64,000 nucleotides of DNA from Dongibacter bovis (lineage in GTDB: Bacteria; Bacillota; Negativicutes; Selenomonadales; Selenomonadaceae). The notes under the pieces were generated by a model. It was not told the origin of the DNA. It did not search any database and saw only the letters and a list, made by a program, of their open reading frames with translations. The position numbers and the translations under genes were made by a program. Location of the stretch: contig CACWQW010000001.1 of assembly GCA_902763085.1 (NCBI GenBank), forward strand, positions 1 through 64,000. Direction: 5' to 3'. Below, piece by piece: positions 42,157-50,031 of the stretch (position 1 is its first letter; each line of letters opens with the position of its first letter).

Positions 42157-42726
42157 ATGGGAGTAGGGAATCGTATACTGCTCGCGCTCTACACACTCGT
42201 GACGCTCGCGCTCACAGTGCTGCTGGCCGGCGTCCTGCTGCCGCTCCTGCCGGAGCGGGAGTGGGCCAATGAGATCGCCTACCTCACGGGACGGCCGGAG
42301 GCGTATGCTGGACTGCTTGCCTATTTCCTCGTCGGCGTCCATCTCTTCCTCTGCGCGTTTTCCGCGCGCAAAGGGCAGGGCGGGGCGGAGATCTGTCTCG
42401 TGACGGGGACTGCCGGCCGGGTCCATGTGTCGGTGGCGGCCGTCCGCTCCGTCGTCCTGCGAGTGGCAGGTGACGTGCAGGGCGTGCGCGACGCGCAGGC
42501 ACAGGTGCTGCATTCCCGCGTGTCCGGCTCTGAGGAGGATCGCCTCCGCGTGCGCGTGCGCCTCACGCTGCGTTCCGGCGTGCCGGTCAAGGAGACGGCA
42601 GACCAGGTCTCGGCGTGCATCCGCCAGGAGCTCGCACAGGTGCTGGGCGTCGAGGATGTCCAGGCAGAGATTTCCGTCGCGGAGATTTCCGATGAGAGGC
42701 TCCCGCAGCGGCCGCGTGTTTCCTGA
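42157..42726 (+). CDS. amaP: Alkaline shock response membrane anchor protein AmaP
   Basis: The 189-residue protein has two N-terminal membrane helices (ILLALYTLVTLALTVLLAGV and YAGLLAYFLVGVHLFLCAF) followed by a cytoplasmic Asp23-like domain (GRVHVSVAAVRSVVLRVAGD, RLRVRVRLTLRSGVPVKETA). This matches AmaP, which tethers Asp23 to the membrane. ATG 42157 follows AAAGAGG and starts 13 bases after the asp23 stop. Confidence 0.88.
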   Translation: MGVGNRILLALYTLVTLALTVLLAGVLLPLLPEREWANEIAYLTGRPEAYAGLLAYFLVGVHLFLCAFSARKGQGGAEICLVTGTAGRVHVSVAAVRSVVLRVAGDVQGVRDAQAQVLHSRVSGSEEDRLRVRVRLTLRSGVPVKETADQVSACIRQELAQVLGVEDVQAEISVAEISDERLPQRPRVS

Positions 42727-42736
42727 GGTGATTGGC

Positions 42737-42982
42737 ATGAAGGAGAAGCTCTGGCAGGGGCTCGTCTCCCTGTGGACGAATGAGCGGGGCAAATTCGTGG
42801 GTACGGTGCTGGGCGTCCTGTTCGCGGTGTGCGTCCTGGTGTTTGGCTTCTGGAGCACGCTCTTCGTCCTCGTGTGCGGTGGCGTCGGCCTCTTCATCGG
42901 CCACCGTTTTGACCAGGGGACTTTCCTCGAGGACTTGAGAGACAATCTACCGGAACGCTTTCAGTATTGGCATCGGTTCTAA
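42737..42982 (+). CDS. DUF2273 small membrane protein
   Basis: The 81-residue protein has two closely spaced hydrophobic helices (KFVGTVLGVLFAVCVLVFGF and FVLVCGGVGLFIGHRFDQG). DUF2273 proteins are encoded with Asp23 and AmaP in many Firmicutes and probably help to anchor the complex. It starts ten bases after amaP and ends 23 bases before nusB. Confidence 0.9.
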   Translation: MKEKLWQGLVSLWTNERGKFVGTVLGVLFAVCVLVFGFWSTLFVLVCGGVGLFIGHRFDQGTFLEDLRDNLPERFQYWHRF

Positions 42983-43005
42983 AGAAAGAAAAGGTTTTAG
43001 GATAT

Positions 43006-43431
43006 ATGAGTCGGAGACAAGCAAGAGAAATCGCCCTGCAGTCGCTCTATCAGCTGGAGATCAATCGGGCGGAGTCGGCAGAACAGCAAGAGATGTATGA
43101 GACGCTCGCGCTCGATACGGCCTTTGCGGAGGCAGAGGGGAAGGTGTCCGCGCAGACGAGAGCGTTCTCCAAGGACCTCGTCCAGGGCGTGCAGGCACAT
43201 GCGGATGAGATCGATGCGTTGATCCAGGCGTCATCGCGCGACTGGAAGATTGCACGCATGGCTGCGGTCGACCGCAACATCGCGCGCATCGCCGTCTACG
43301 AGATGAGATTCGCTGAGCCGGTGCTCACGCCGAACATTGCCATCAACGAGGCAGTGGAGCTCGCCAAGAAGTACGGCTCAGACGATTCGGCGCGCTTCGT
43401 CAATGGCATCTTGGGGGCAATGGTGAAGTGA
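43006..43431 (+). CDS. nusB: Transcription antitermination protein NusB
   Basis: The 141-residue all-helical protein begins SRRQAREIALQSLYQLEINR and ends with the RNA-binding part NIARIAVYEMRFAEP, TPNIAINEAVELAKKYGSDD and SARFVNGILGAMVK. With NusE (S10) it binds boxA RNA in rRNA transcription. ATG 43006 is preceded by TAGGAT. The Asp23 unit and nusB are often neighbours in Firmicutes. Confidence 0.96.
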   Translation: MSRRQAREIALQSLYQLEINRAESAEQQEMYETLALDTAFAEAEGKVSAQTRAFSKDLVQGVQAHADEIDALIQASSRDWKIARMAAVDRNIARIAVYEMRFAEPVLTPNIAINEAVELAKKYGSDDSARFVNGILGAMVK

Positions 43432-43443
43432 CCCGTTGCCGTG

Positions 43444-43469
43444 GAGGTCAGGCCCTTGTGTCTGGCCTC
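43444..43469 (+). terminator. Hairpin after nusB
   Basis: GAGGTCAG and CTGGCCTC form an eight-position stem with one G-T pair, followed by TTATTT. Moderate quality. Confidence 0.5.
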
Positions 43470-43489
43470 TTATTTACTGTAAGGGCGGG

Positions 43490-43521
43490 CGCACAATGTC
43501 CACAAAGTGGACGTTTGTGCG
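43490..43521. repeat. 32-bp near-perfect inverted repeat upstream of xseA
   Basis: CGCACAA-T-GTCCAC and GTGGAC-G-TTTGTGCG face each other across AAA, with one mismatch. There is no T-run after it. It lies between the nusB terminator and the xseA start. Size and symmetry suit either a protein-binding site or an mRNA hairpin, and its left flank shows no good promoter. Confidence 0.6.
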
Positions 43522-43606
43522 TTGAGTTTACTATGAACGGATGGTAGGAGCCGAGGCGTACCAGCAGAATGCGGCTCCAGAAGAGTCCTGGGAAGGAGGG
43601 ACGTCG

Positions 43607-44836
43607 ATGGCCATTCACAGCGTCAGTGAGGTCAATCGTTTCATCAAGGGCCTCCTCGATGCGGAAGGGAGCCTCCAGCGCATCATGATCCGTGGGGAGC
43701 TCTCCAACTTCAAGACATATCGTTCCGGGCATTGTTATTTTACGCTCAAGGATGCCAGCGCGGCCTTGAAATGCGTCATGTTCCGCAGCCGCGCGCAGTA
43801 CCTGAGGTTCCTGCCGCAGGACGGGCAGCAGGTTGTGGCGAGCGGCAGCATCTCCGTCTACGAGCGCGATGGCGTCTACCAGCTCTATGTCGACAGCCTG
43901 GCACAGGAGGGGCAGGGCGCGCTTTCCGAGGCGCTGCGCCAGCTCAAAGCGCGCCTGGCGGCGGAGGGGCTTTTCGATGTGTCGCACAAGCAGGCGCTCC
44001 CGCCGTTCCCGAAGCGGATCGGCGTCATCACATCACTCTCCGGCGCCGTCCTGCGCGACATCTATCACGTGGGCAAGCGCCGCGATCCGTCGGTGCAGCT
44101 GGCGCTCCTGCCCGTGCAGGTGCAGGGGCAGGGAGCGGCGGAGGAGATCGCGGCCGCCATCCGCTATTTCAACGCTAAATATCCCGTCGATGTGCTCATC
44201 GTCGGCAGGGGCGGCGGCTCGCTGGAAGACCTTTGGGCGTTCAACGAGGAGTGCGTCGTCCGCGCGATCTTCGCGTCGCGGATCCCCGTGATCTCTGCGG
44301 TCGGGCACGAGACGGATTTCACGCTGGCCGATGAGGTCAGCGACCTGCGGGCGGCGACGCCGTCGCAGGCGGCGGAACTCGCGATCCCCGACGCAGCGGA
44401 GGTCCTGCAGCGCGTGCGCTCCCTGCGCGCGCGCCTCCTCCAGGCGGCAAGGCACGACATCTCCCTGCGCCGGGAGCAGCTCCGCCATCTGATGCAGCGT
44501 CCGCTCTGGCAGGCGCCGGAGCGTTTGCTCGAAGCCCGCGTGCAGCAGCTCGACGCGCTCTCGGAGCGGTTGAAGCGCGCGGTAGCGGCGCGCGCGGAGG
44601 AGAAGCATCAGGCGCTCGCCTCTGCCATCGACCAGCTTGCCCTGCTCGATCCGGTGCGCGTGCTGCATCGCGGCTATGCCGTCGTGGAGAAAGAGGGGCG
44701 GCCGCTCTCGCGCGTCAGAGAGGCGGCACCGGGCGACACGCTCTTGCTGCGCCTGGCGGACGGGCAGATCCAGGCCGGCGTCGAGAAAATTCTGGGAGGT
44801 GCAGGACATGCCAAGGAAGAAAGAACCAACCTTTGA
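43607..44836 (+). CDS. xseA: Exodeoxyribonuclease VII large subunit
   Basis: The 409-residue subunit has an N-terminal OB fold (GELSNFKTYRSGHCYFTLKD, VMFRSRAQYLRFLP) and the catalytic domain with GVITSLSGAVLRDIYHVGKR, LIVGRGGGSLEDLWAFNEE, SAVGHETDFTLADEVSDLRA and TPSQAAELAIPDAAEVL. A coiled coil follows and binds XseB copies. AAGGAGG precedes ATG 43607. It opens a compact operon that runs without real gaps to scpB. Confidence 0.96.
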   Translation: MAIHSVSEVNRFIKGLLDAEGSLQRIMIRGELSNFKTYRSGHCYFTLKDASAALKCVMFRSRAQYLRFLPQDGQQVVASGSISVYERDGVYQLYVDSLAQEGQGALSEALRQLKARLAAEGLFDVSHKQALPPFPKRIGVITSLSGAVLRDIYHVGKRRDPSVQLALLPVQVQGQGAAEEIAAAIRYFNAKYPVDVLIVGRGGGSLEDLWAFNEECVVRAIFASRIPVISAVGHETDFTLADEVSDLRAATPSQAAELAIPDAAEVLQRVRSLRARLLQAARHDISLRREQLRHLMQRPLWQAPERLLEARVQQLDALSERLKRAVAARAEEKHQALASAIDQLALLDPVRVLHRGYAVVEKEGRPLSRVREAAPGDTLLLRLADGQIQAGVEKILGGAGHAKEERTNL

Positions 44837-45056
44837 GGAATCCCTCGCGCGGCTGGAAGAGATCGTCGGCGAGATGGAACAGGGCGAGCTGGCCCTGAAC
44901 GATCTCGTGATGAAGTATTCGGAGGGCATCACGCTCGCCAATCAATGTTCGCAGTCGCTGCAGAGAGCGGAGAAAGCCATGGACCTTCTCGTGCAGGACC
45001 GAGATGGCGAAGCTGTGACGACACCGCTGACAATCGAGAAAGAACAGGGGAAATGA
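44808..45056 (+). CDS. xseB: Exodeoxyribonuclease VII small subunit
   Basis: The 82-residue helical subunit shows the family block PTFEESLARLEEIVGEMEQG, ELALNDLVMKYSEGITLANQ and LQRAEKAMDLL. It starts within the last codons of xseA (29-bp overlap), behind GGGAGGT, and ends one base before ispA. Confidence 0.95.
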   Translation: MPRKKEPTFEESLARLEEIVGEMEQGELALNDLVMKYSEGITLANQCSQSLQRAEKAMDLLVQDRDGEAVTTPLTIEKEQGK

Positions 45057-45057
45057 C

Positions 45058-45936
45058 ATGCTGAAGGAATTGTGGGAAGCGAGGAAGCGTCTCGTGGAGA
45101 GACAGCTGAAACAGGAACTTTGCGATGGGGCGCCGCTCGATCAGACGTTGGAAGAGGCGATGGCGTACAGCCTGCTCGCGGGCGGCAAGCGCCTGCGCCC
45201 AATCCTGCTCATGGCGGCGGCGGATGCCGTCGGTGCGGACGGGACGAAATTCGTGACGACGGGCTGCGCCATCGAGATGATCCATACGTATTCGCTGATT
45301 CACGATGACCTGCCGGCCATGGATGATGACGATTACCGTCGCGGCAAGCTGACGAACCACAAGGTGTACGGCGCGGGCATGGCGACGCTCGCGGGGGATG
45401 CGCTCCTCACGTTGGCGTTTGAGGTCATGCTGCGGCAACAGGGCGTCAGCGATGCCGTGCGCCTCTCCGTGGTGCGCGAGATGAGCCAGGCCGCCGGCAT
45501 GGACGGCATGGTGGGAGGCCAGGCCATCGACCTCGAATCGGAAGGGAAGTCCATTCCCCTGGAGCGGCTGCGCCAGATGCACCTCGGCAAGACGGGCGCG
45601 CTCTTCAGGGCGGCCATCCGCTCGGGCGCGCTGCTCGCGGGCGCGAAGGAGGAGCAGCTCGCGGCGCTCACGCAGTATGCGGACTCGTTCGGACTCGCCT
45701 TCCAGATCACGGATGACATTCTCGACGTGACGGGCGATGAGGCAGCCATCGGCAAGCCGGTCGGCAGCGATGAGCGCAATCATAAATCCACCTATGTCAC
45801 GCTGTTTTCCCTCGAGCGCGCGCAGCAGATGGCGGACGAGGCGGTGGAGCGCGCGGTGGCAGCTCTGGCGACATTCGGCGGCGAGGCGGAGTTCCTGCGG
45901 GAGCTCGTGCGCTTCCTGCGCGATCGGAAACAGTGA
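45058..45936 (+). CDS. ispA: Polyprenyl (farnesyl) diphosphate synthase
   Basis: The 292-residue enzyme condenses isopentenyl diphosphate with allylic diphosphates to C15 (or C20). The first Asp-rich motif is SLIHDDLPAMDDDDYRRG and the second is QITDDILDVTGDEAAIGK. GGKRLRPILLMAAADAVG holds the diphosphate-binding Lys and Arg. LGKTGALFRAAIRSGALL is also conserved. It lies directly before dxs, so the isoprenoid steps are co-expressed. Confidence 0.95.
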   Translation: MLKELWEARKRLVERQLKQELCDGAPLDQTLEEAMAYSLLAGGKRLRPILLMAAADAVGADGTKFVTTGCAIEMIHTYSLIHDDLPAMDDDDYRRGKLTNHKVYGAGMATLAGDALLTLAFEVMLRQQGVSDAVRLSVVREMSQAAGMDGMVGGQAIDLESEGKSIPLERLRQMHLGKTGALFRAAIRSGALLAGAKEEQLAALTQYADSFGLAFQITDDILDVTGDEAAIGKPVGSDERNHKSTYVTLFSLERAQQMADEAVERAVAALATFGGEAEFLRELVRFLRDRKQ

Positions 45937-45948
45937 AGGAAGACCATT

Positions 45949-47835
45949 ATGACGCAGTTATTGGATCAACTGAACGGGCCGGATGACATCAAGAAGATGT
46001 CCGTGCAGGACCTCGAGGTCCTGGCGGGAGAGCTCCGTTCGTTCATGGTGGAGAACGTCTCGAAGACGGGCGGCCATCTCGCACCGAGCCTCGGGACGGT
46101 CGAGCTGACGCTCGCGCTCTACCACGTCTTCGATTTTCCCGACGACAAGCTCGTCTGGGATGTCGGCCATCAGGCGTACACGCACAAGATCATCACGGGG
46201 AGGAAGGACCGGTTCGCGACGCTGCGCACGAAGGGCGGCATCACGGGCTTTCCCAACCGTTTCGAGTCCCCCTACGACGCCTTCGGCGTCGGCCATGCGA
46301 GCACGGCGATCTCAGCGGCGCTCGGCATGGCGCTCGCACGCGATCTCGACGGCGGGGACCAGGCGGTCATCGCCGTGCTCGGCGACGGCGCCCTCACGGG
46401 AGGCGAGGCGTTTGAAGGCCTCAACAATGCCGGTGACCTCGGACGCAACCTCATCGTCATCCTCAACGACAACGGCCGCTCGATCGATGAGAATGTCGGC
46501 GCGATGTCGGAGTACCTCTCGAAGTTGCGCCTCCTGCCGCAGTACAACCGCGCGAAGCGCGATGTCGAGCACCTGCTGAAGAGCATCCCGCACATTGGCG
46601 GCCGCGTCTATCGGACGGCATCCGCCATCAAGGACGGCGTGCGCACGGCCCTCGTCCCGGGCGGTTTGTTCGAGGAAATGGGGTTCCGCTATCTCGGTCC
46701 CCTCGACGGGCACAACCTGCCGTTGCTCATCGAGACGCTGCAGCAGGTCCGCCGCATGCAGGGCCCGATCCTCCTGCACGTGCACACGAAGAAGGGGAAG
46801 GGGTATCTGCCCGCCGAGCGCGCGCCGGAGAAGTTCCATGGCATCGGCCGGTTCGATGTCAAGACGGGGGAGTGCCCCTGCCGAAAGGGTGTGCCGACGT
46901 ATACGGCCGTCTTCAGCCAGGCGCTGCAGCAGCTCGCCGCAGACGATGCGGACATCGTCGCCATCACGGCGGCGATGCCGTCCGGCACGGGGCTCAAGGC
47001 GTTTGGCGAGCGCTACCCTGACCGCTGCTTCGATGTAGGCATTGCCGAGGAGCATGCGGTGACGCTGGCGGCCGGCCTCGCGGCGGCTGGCAAGAAGCCC
47101 GTCGTCGCGCTCTATTCCACGTTCGCGCAGCGCGCCTATGACCAGATCCTGCACGACGTCTGCCTGCAGAAGCTGCCTGTCGTCCTGGCGCTCGATCGCG
47201 CAGGGCTCGTCGGACAGGACGGACCGACGCATCACGGCGTCTTCGATTACAGCTACCTGCGCCCACTGCCGCACATGACGGTGATGGCGCCGAAAGATGA
47301 GGCGGAACTGCGGGATATGCTCGCTACGGCGCTCTCGCTCCGCGCGCCCGTCGCCCTGCGCTACCCGCGGGGCTGCGGTGTCGGCGCCGCACTGCGGGAG
47401 GAATTCTCCCTCCTGCCCGTCGGCAAGGCGGAGGTCTTGCGCGGCAGCGGCAGCCTCGCCCTGCTCGCTGTCGGCAGCATGGTCCATCCGGCGGAGGAGA
47501 CGGCGGATCAGCTTTCGGCGGCAGGGATCGCGGCGCGCGTCGTGAACATGCGCTTCATCAAGCCGCTCGACACGGAGCTCCTTTGTCGCTTGGCGCGCGA
47601 GGAAGGTGTGCGCGCCTTCGTGACGATGGAGGAGAATGTGCTCGCCGGCGGTTTTGGTTCCGCCGTGATCGAGGCGCTTGGGGAGGAAGGCATCTCGATG
47701 CCGGTCCTCCGTCTCGGCATCGGGGATGATTTCGTGCCGCAGGGGACGCGGGAAGAGCTGCTCGCGCTCTGCGGCCTGACGCCAGAGGCGATGGCGGAGC
47801 GCATCAAGGAGTTTTGGAAAGGATTGGATGGATGA
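45949..47835 (+). CDS. dxs: 1-deoxy-D-xylulose-5-phosphate synthase
   Basis: The 628-residue thiamine diphosphate enzyme makes DXP from pyruvate and glyceraldehyde-3-phosphate, the entry to the MEP pathway. DVGHQAYTHKIITGRKD, the TPP motif VLGDGALTGGEAFEGLNNAG, the LHVHTKKGKGYLPAE loop, GIAEEHAVTLAAGLAAAGKK and QDGPTHHGVFDYSYLRPLPH are all present. It starts 12 bases after ispA and overlaps tlyA (ATGA). Full family length. Confidence 0.97.
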   Translation: MTQLLDQLNGPDDIKKMSVQDLEVLAGELRSFMVENVSKTGGHLAPSLGTVELTLALYHVFDFPDDKLVWDVGHQAYTHKIITGRKDRFATLRTKGGITGFPNRFESPYDAFGVGHASTAISAALGMALARDLDGGDQAVIAVLGDGALTGGEAFEGLNNAGDLGRNLIVILNDNGRSIDENVGAMSEYLSKLRLLPQYNRAKRDVEHLLKSIPHIGGRVYRTASAIKDGVRTALVPGGLFEEMGFRYLGPLDGHNLPLLIETLQQVRRMQGPILLHVHTKKGKGYLPAERAPEKFHGIGRFDVKTGECPCRKGVPTYTAVFSQALQQLAADDADIVAITAAMPSGTGLKAFGERYPDRCFDVGIAEEHAVTLAAGLAAAGKKPVVALYSTFAQRAYDQILHDVCLQKLPVVLALDRAGLVGQDGPTHHGVFDYSYLRPLPHMTVMAPKDEAELRDMLATALSLRAPVALRYPRGCGVGAALREEFSLLPVGKAEVLRGSGSLALLAVGSMVHPAEETADQLSAAGIAARVVNMRFIKPLDTELLCRLAREEGVRAFVTMEENVLAGGFGSAVIEALGEEGISMPVLRLGIGDDFVPQGTREELLALCGLTPEAMAERIKEFWKGLDG

Positions 47836-48644
47836 TGCCGAAGGTCAGACTCGATGCGCTCCTCGTGGAGCGCGGACTCGCCGGTAGCCGGGAACGTGCC
47901 AAGCGCATGATCATGGCAGGAGAGGTGCTTGTCGATGAGCAGAAGATCGACAAGGCGGGAACGATGGTCAAGCAAGAGGCGGCCGTGCGCCTGCTGGGGC
48001 ATGACCTTCCCTATGTGAGCCGCGGCGGGCTCAAGCTCGAGAAAGCCATCCGGGAGTTCGGCGTCCAGCTGCAGGGCAAGACGGCGGCGGACATCGGCGC
48101 CTCGACGGGCGGCTTCACCGACTGCATGCTGCAGAACGGCGCGGCGAAGGTCTACGCGATCGATGTCGGCTACGGTCAGCTCGCCTGGAAGCTCCGCACG
48201 GACGCACGCGTCGTGAACATGGAACGCACGAACATCCGTTATGTGACGCCGGAGGATCTCGGCACGGCACTCGATTTCGCCTCCATCGACGTGGCGTTCA
48301 TCTCCCTCGACAAGGTGCTCCCCGTCGCCTGGCAGTTGCTCTCAGCGGATGGGGAAGTATTGGCGCTCATCAAGCCGCAGTTCGAGGCGGGGCGCGAGCG
48401 CGTGGGGAAGAAGGGCGTCGTGCGCGACCCCGCTGTCCACGAAGACGTCATCCGCAATGTGGTGGCGCTCGCGCGCTCCCTCGGCTTCGTCACGAAAGCG
48501 CTGACGTTCTCTCCCGTCAAGGGACCCGAGGGGAATATCGAGTACTTGATCTGGCTGACGAAGGACGCCGGGGCTCCCGATGGGGTCCCCGATGATGATG
48601 TGGCAGCCGTCGTGGCCGCCGCCCATGCGGAACTGGATCGCTAG
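47832..48644 (+). CDS. tlyA: TlyA-family rRNA 2'-O-methyltransferase / putative hemolysin
   Basis: The 270-residue protein has an N-terminal S4 RNA-binding domain (VRLDALLVERGLAGSRERAK, MIMAGEVLVDEQ) and an FtsJ-type methyltransferase domain with AADIGASTGGFTDCMLQNGA, YAIDVGYGQLAWKLR, SIDVAFISLDKVLPVAW and LIKPQFEAGRERVGKKGVVR. TlyA methylates 2'-OH groups of rRNA in mycobacteria; the role in Firmicutes (YqxC) is presumed similar. ATG 47832 overlaps the dxs stop. Confidence 0.93.
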   Translation: MMPKVRLDALLVERGLAGSRERAKRMIMAGEVLVDEQKIDKAGTMVKQEAAVRLLGHDLPYVSRGGLKLEKAIREFGVQLQGKTAADIGASTGGFTDCMLQNGAAKVYAIDVGYGQLAWKLRTDARVVNMERTNIRYVTPEDLGTALDFASIDVAFISLDKVLPVAWQLLSADGEVLALIKPQFEAGRERVGKKGVVRDPAVHEDVIRNVVALARSLGFVTKALTFSPVKGPEGNIEYLIWLTKDAGAPDGVPDDDVAAVVAAAHAELDR

Positions 48645-48661
48645 GAGAGGGGGAGACGTGC

Positions 48662-49516
48662 ATGGATGGGATGAGGATTGCCGTATTCCCGAATGTCGAT
48701 AAGCCGAATGCCGGTGACGTGCTCGACAGGATCTTCCGCTTCTTTGCTGAGCGCGATGTACAGCTGATCCTGCCGATGGAGGAAGCGCGGTTTTTCGGCT
48801 GCGCAGAAGCCTACGGCGTGGAAAACATCGAGCAGGAGCCCGTGGACATGGCGCTCTCCCTCGGCGGGGATGGGACGCTGCTCGGCGTCTGCCATCGCTA
48901 CGGTCGTCGGGAGGTGCCCGTCTGCGGCATCAACATCGGCACACTGGGCTTCATGGCGGATATCGAGCTCGACGAGCTCGAGGACCGGCTGGAAAAGATC
49001 CTCGTCGGCAGCTATTACATCGAGCAGCGCCTCCTGCTCGCAGGATTCGTGCGGAGCCAGGGAAGAGAGCGCTTCCTCGGGCATGCCATCAACGACGTTG
49101 TGGTGACGAAAGGCGGCATGGCGCGCATGCTGCGCCTCGGCCTTTCCATCAATGAGACGCATCTCATGGACTACAAGGCGGATGGCATCATCGTCGCTTC
49201 GCCGACCGGTTCGACGGCGTATTCCCTTTCTGCCGGCGGCCCGATCATGAATCCGACGATCCAGGCGCTCCTCGTCACGCCGATCTGCGCGCATACGTTC
49301 AATATGCGCCCCTTGGTCGTCAATGAGCACGATGTGATTCACATCCATATCGCGGCGGTGCATCAGGACATCCTCGTGACGTTCGACGGACAGGAGAGCT
49401 TCCACCTGCAGCCAGGAGACGAAGTGGTCGTCAGGAAAGCGCAGCAGTCCGCGCGCATCGTGAAGTTTGAAGATCAGGATTACTATCAGATCCTGCGCAC
49501 GAAACTTTGGAATTAA
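48662..49516 (+). CDS. nadK: NAD kinase
   Basis: The 284-residue enzyme phosphorylates NAD to NADP. The GGDGT loop is in ALSLGGDGTLLGVCHRYG, followed by INIGTLGFMADIELDELED, the substrate region NDVVVTKGGMARMLRL and DGIIVASPTGSTAYSLSAGG. It lies between tlyA and argR, a common Negativicute and clostridial order. A GGAGAGGGGG stretch precedes the ATG. Confidence 0.96.
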   Translation: MDGMRIAVFPNVDKPNAGDVLDRIFRFFAERDVQLILPMEEARFFGCAEAYGVENIEQEPVDMALSLGGDGTLLGVCHRYGRREVPVCGINIGTLGFMADIELDELEDRLEKILVGSYYIEQRLLLAGFVRSQGRERFLGHAINDVVVTKGGMARMLRLGLSINETHLMDYKADGIIVASPTGSTAYSLSAGGPIMNPTIQALLVTPICAHTFNMRPLVVNEHDVIHIHIAAVHQDILVTFDGQESFHLQPGDEVVVRKAQQSARIVKFEDQDYYQILRTKLWN

Positions 49517-49526
49517 GGGGAACGAT

Positions 49527-50015
49527 ATGAAGACGGTGAAGAAAGAGGAACGGTACGACAAGATCCACGACATCATCACCCGGCAGGTGATCGAGACGCA
49601 GGAGGACCTGACGAACGCGCTGCACGACGAGGGCATCGAAGTGACGCAGGCGACGGTGTCCCGCGACATCAAGGAACTCATGCTCATCAAGGTGCCGCTC
49701 GGGAAAGGGCGCTATCGCTATGCGTTCCCCTCGCGCCATGAGGTGAAGAAAGCCGTCTTCTCCAGCAGCCGCATGGAACGTCTCTTCCATGACACCGTGC
49801 TCGGCATGGATTCGAGCGAGAACCTCATCGTGGTCAAGACGATCCCCGGGGCGGCGAATGCCGTCGCGTCCGCGCTCGACTATGCCAAGTGGCCGCAGGT
49901 CATCGGCACGATCGCGGGCGACGACAACATCCTCGTCGTCGTCAAACCGAAAGAGGCCGTGCCGGAGGTCCTGGAACAGCTCGCGAACATGACGTACGAT
50001 CACGAGGAGCCATGA
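49527..50015 (+). CDS. argR: Arginine repressor ArgR
   Basis: The 162-residue regulator has an N-terminal winged helix (RYDKIHDIITRQVIETQEDL, VTQATVSRDIKELMLIKVP) and a C-terminal hexamerisation and arginine-binding domain (TIPGAANAVASALDYAKWPQ, VIGTIAGDDNILVVVKP). The GDD binding motif is intact. With arginine it represses arginine synthesis and activates catabolism. The recN neighbour is the standard Firmicute order. Confidence 0.95.
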   Translation: MKTVKKEERYDKIHDIITRQVIETQEDLTNALHDEGIEVTQATVSRDIKELMLIKVPLGKGRYRYAFPSRHEVKKAVFSSSRMERLFHDTVLGMDSSENLIVVKTIPGAANAVASALDYAKWPQVIGTIAGDDNILVVVKPKEAVPEVLEQLANMTYDHEEP

Positions 50016-50031
50016 GGGGAGGCCGCAAGCA

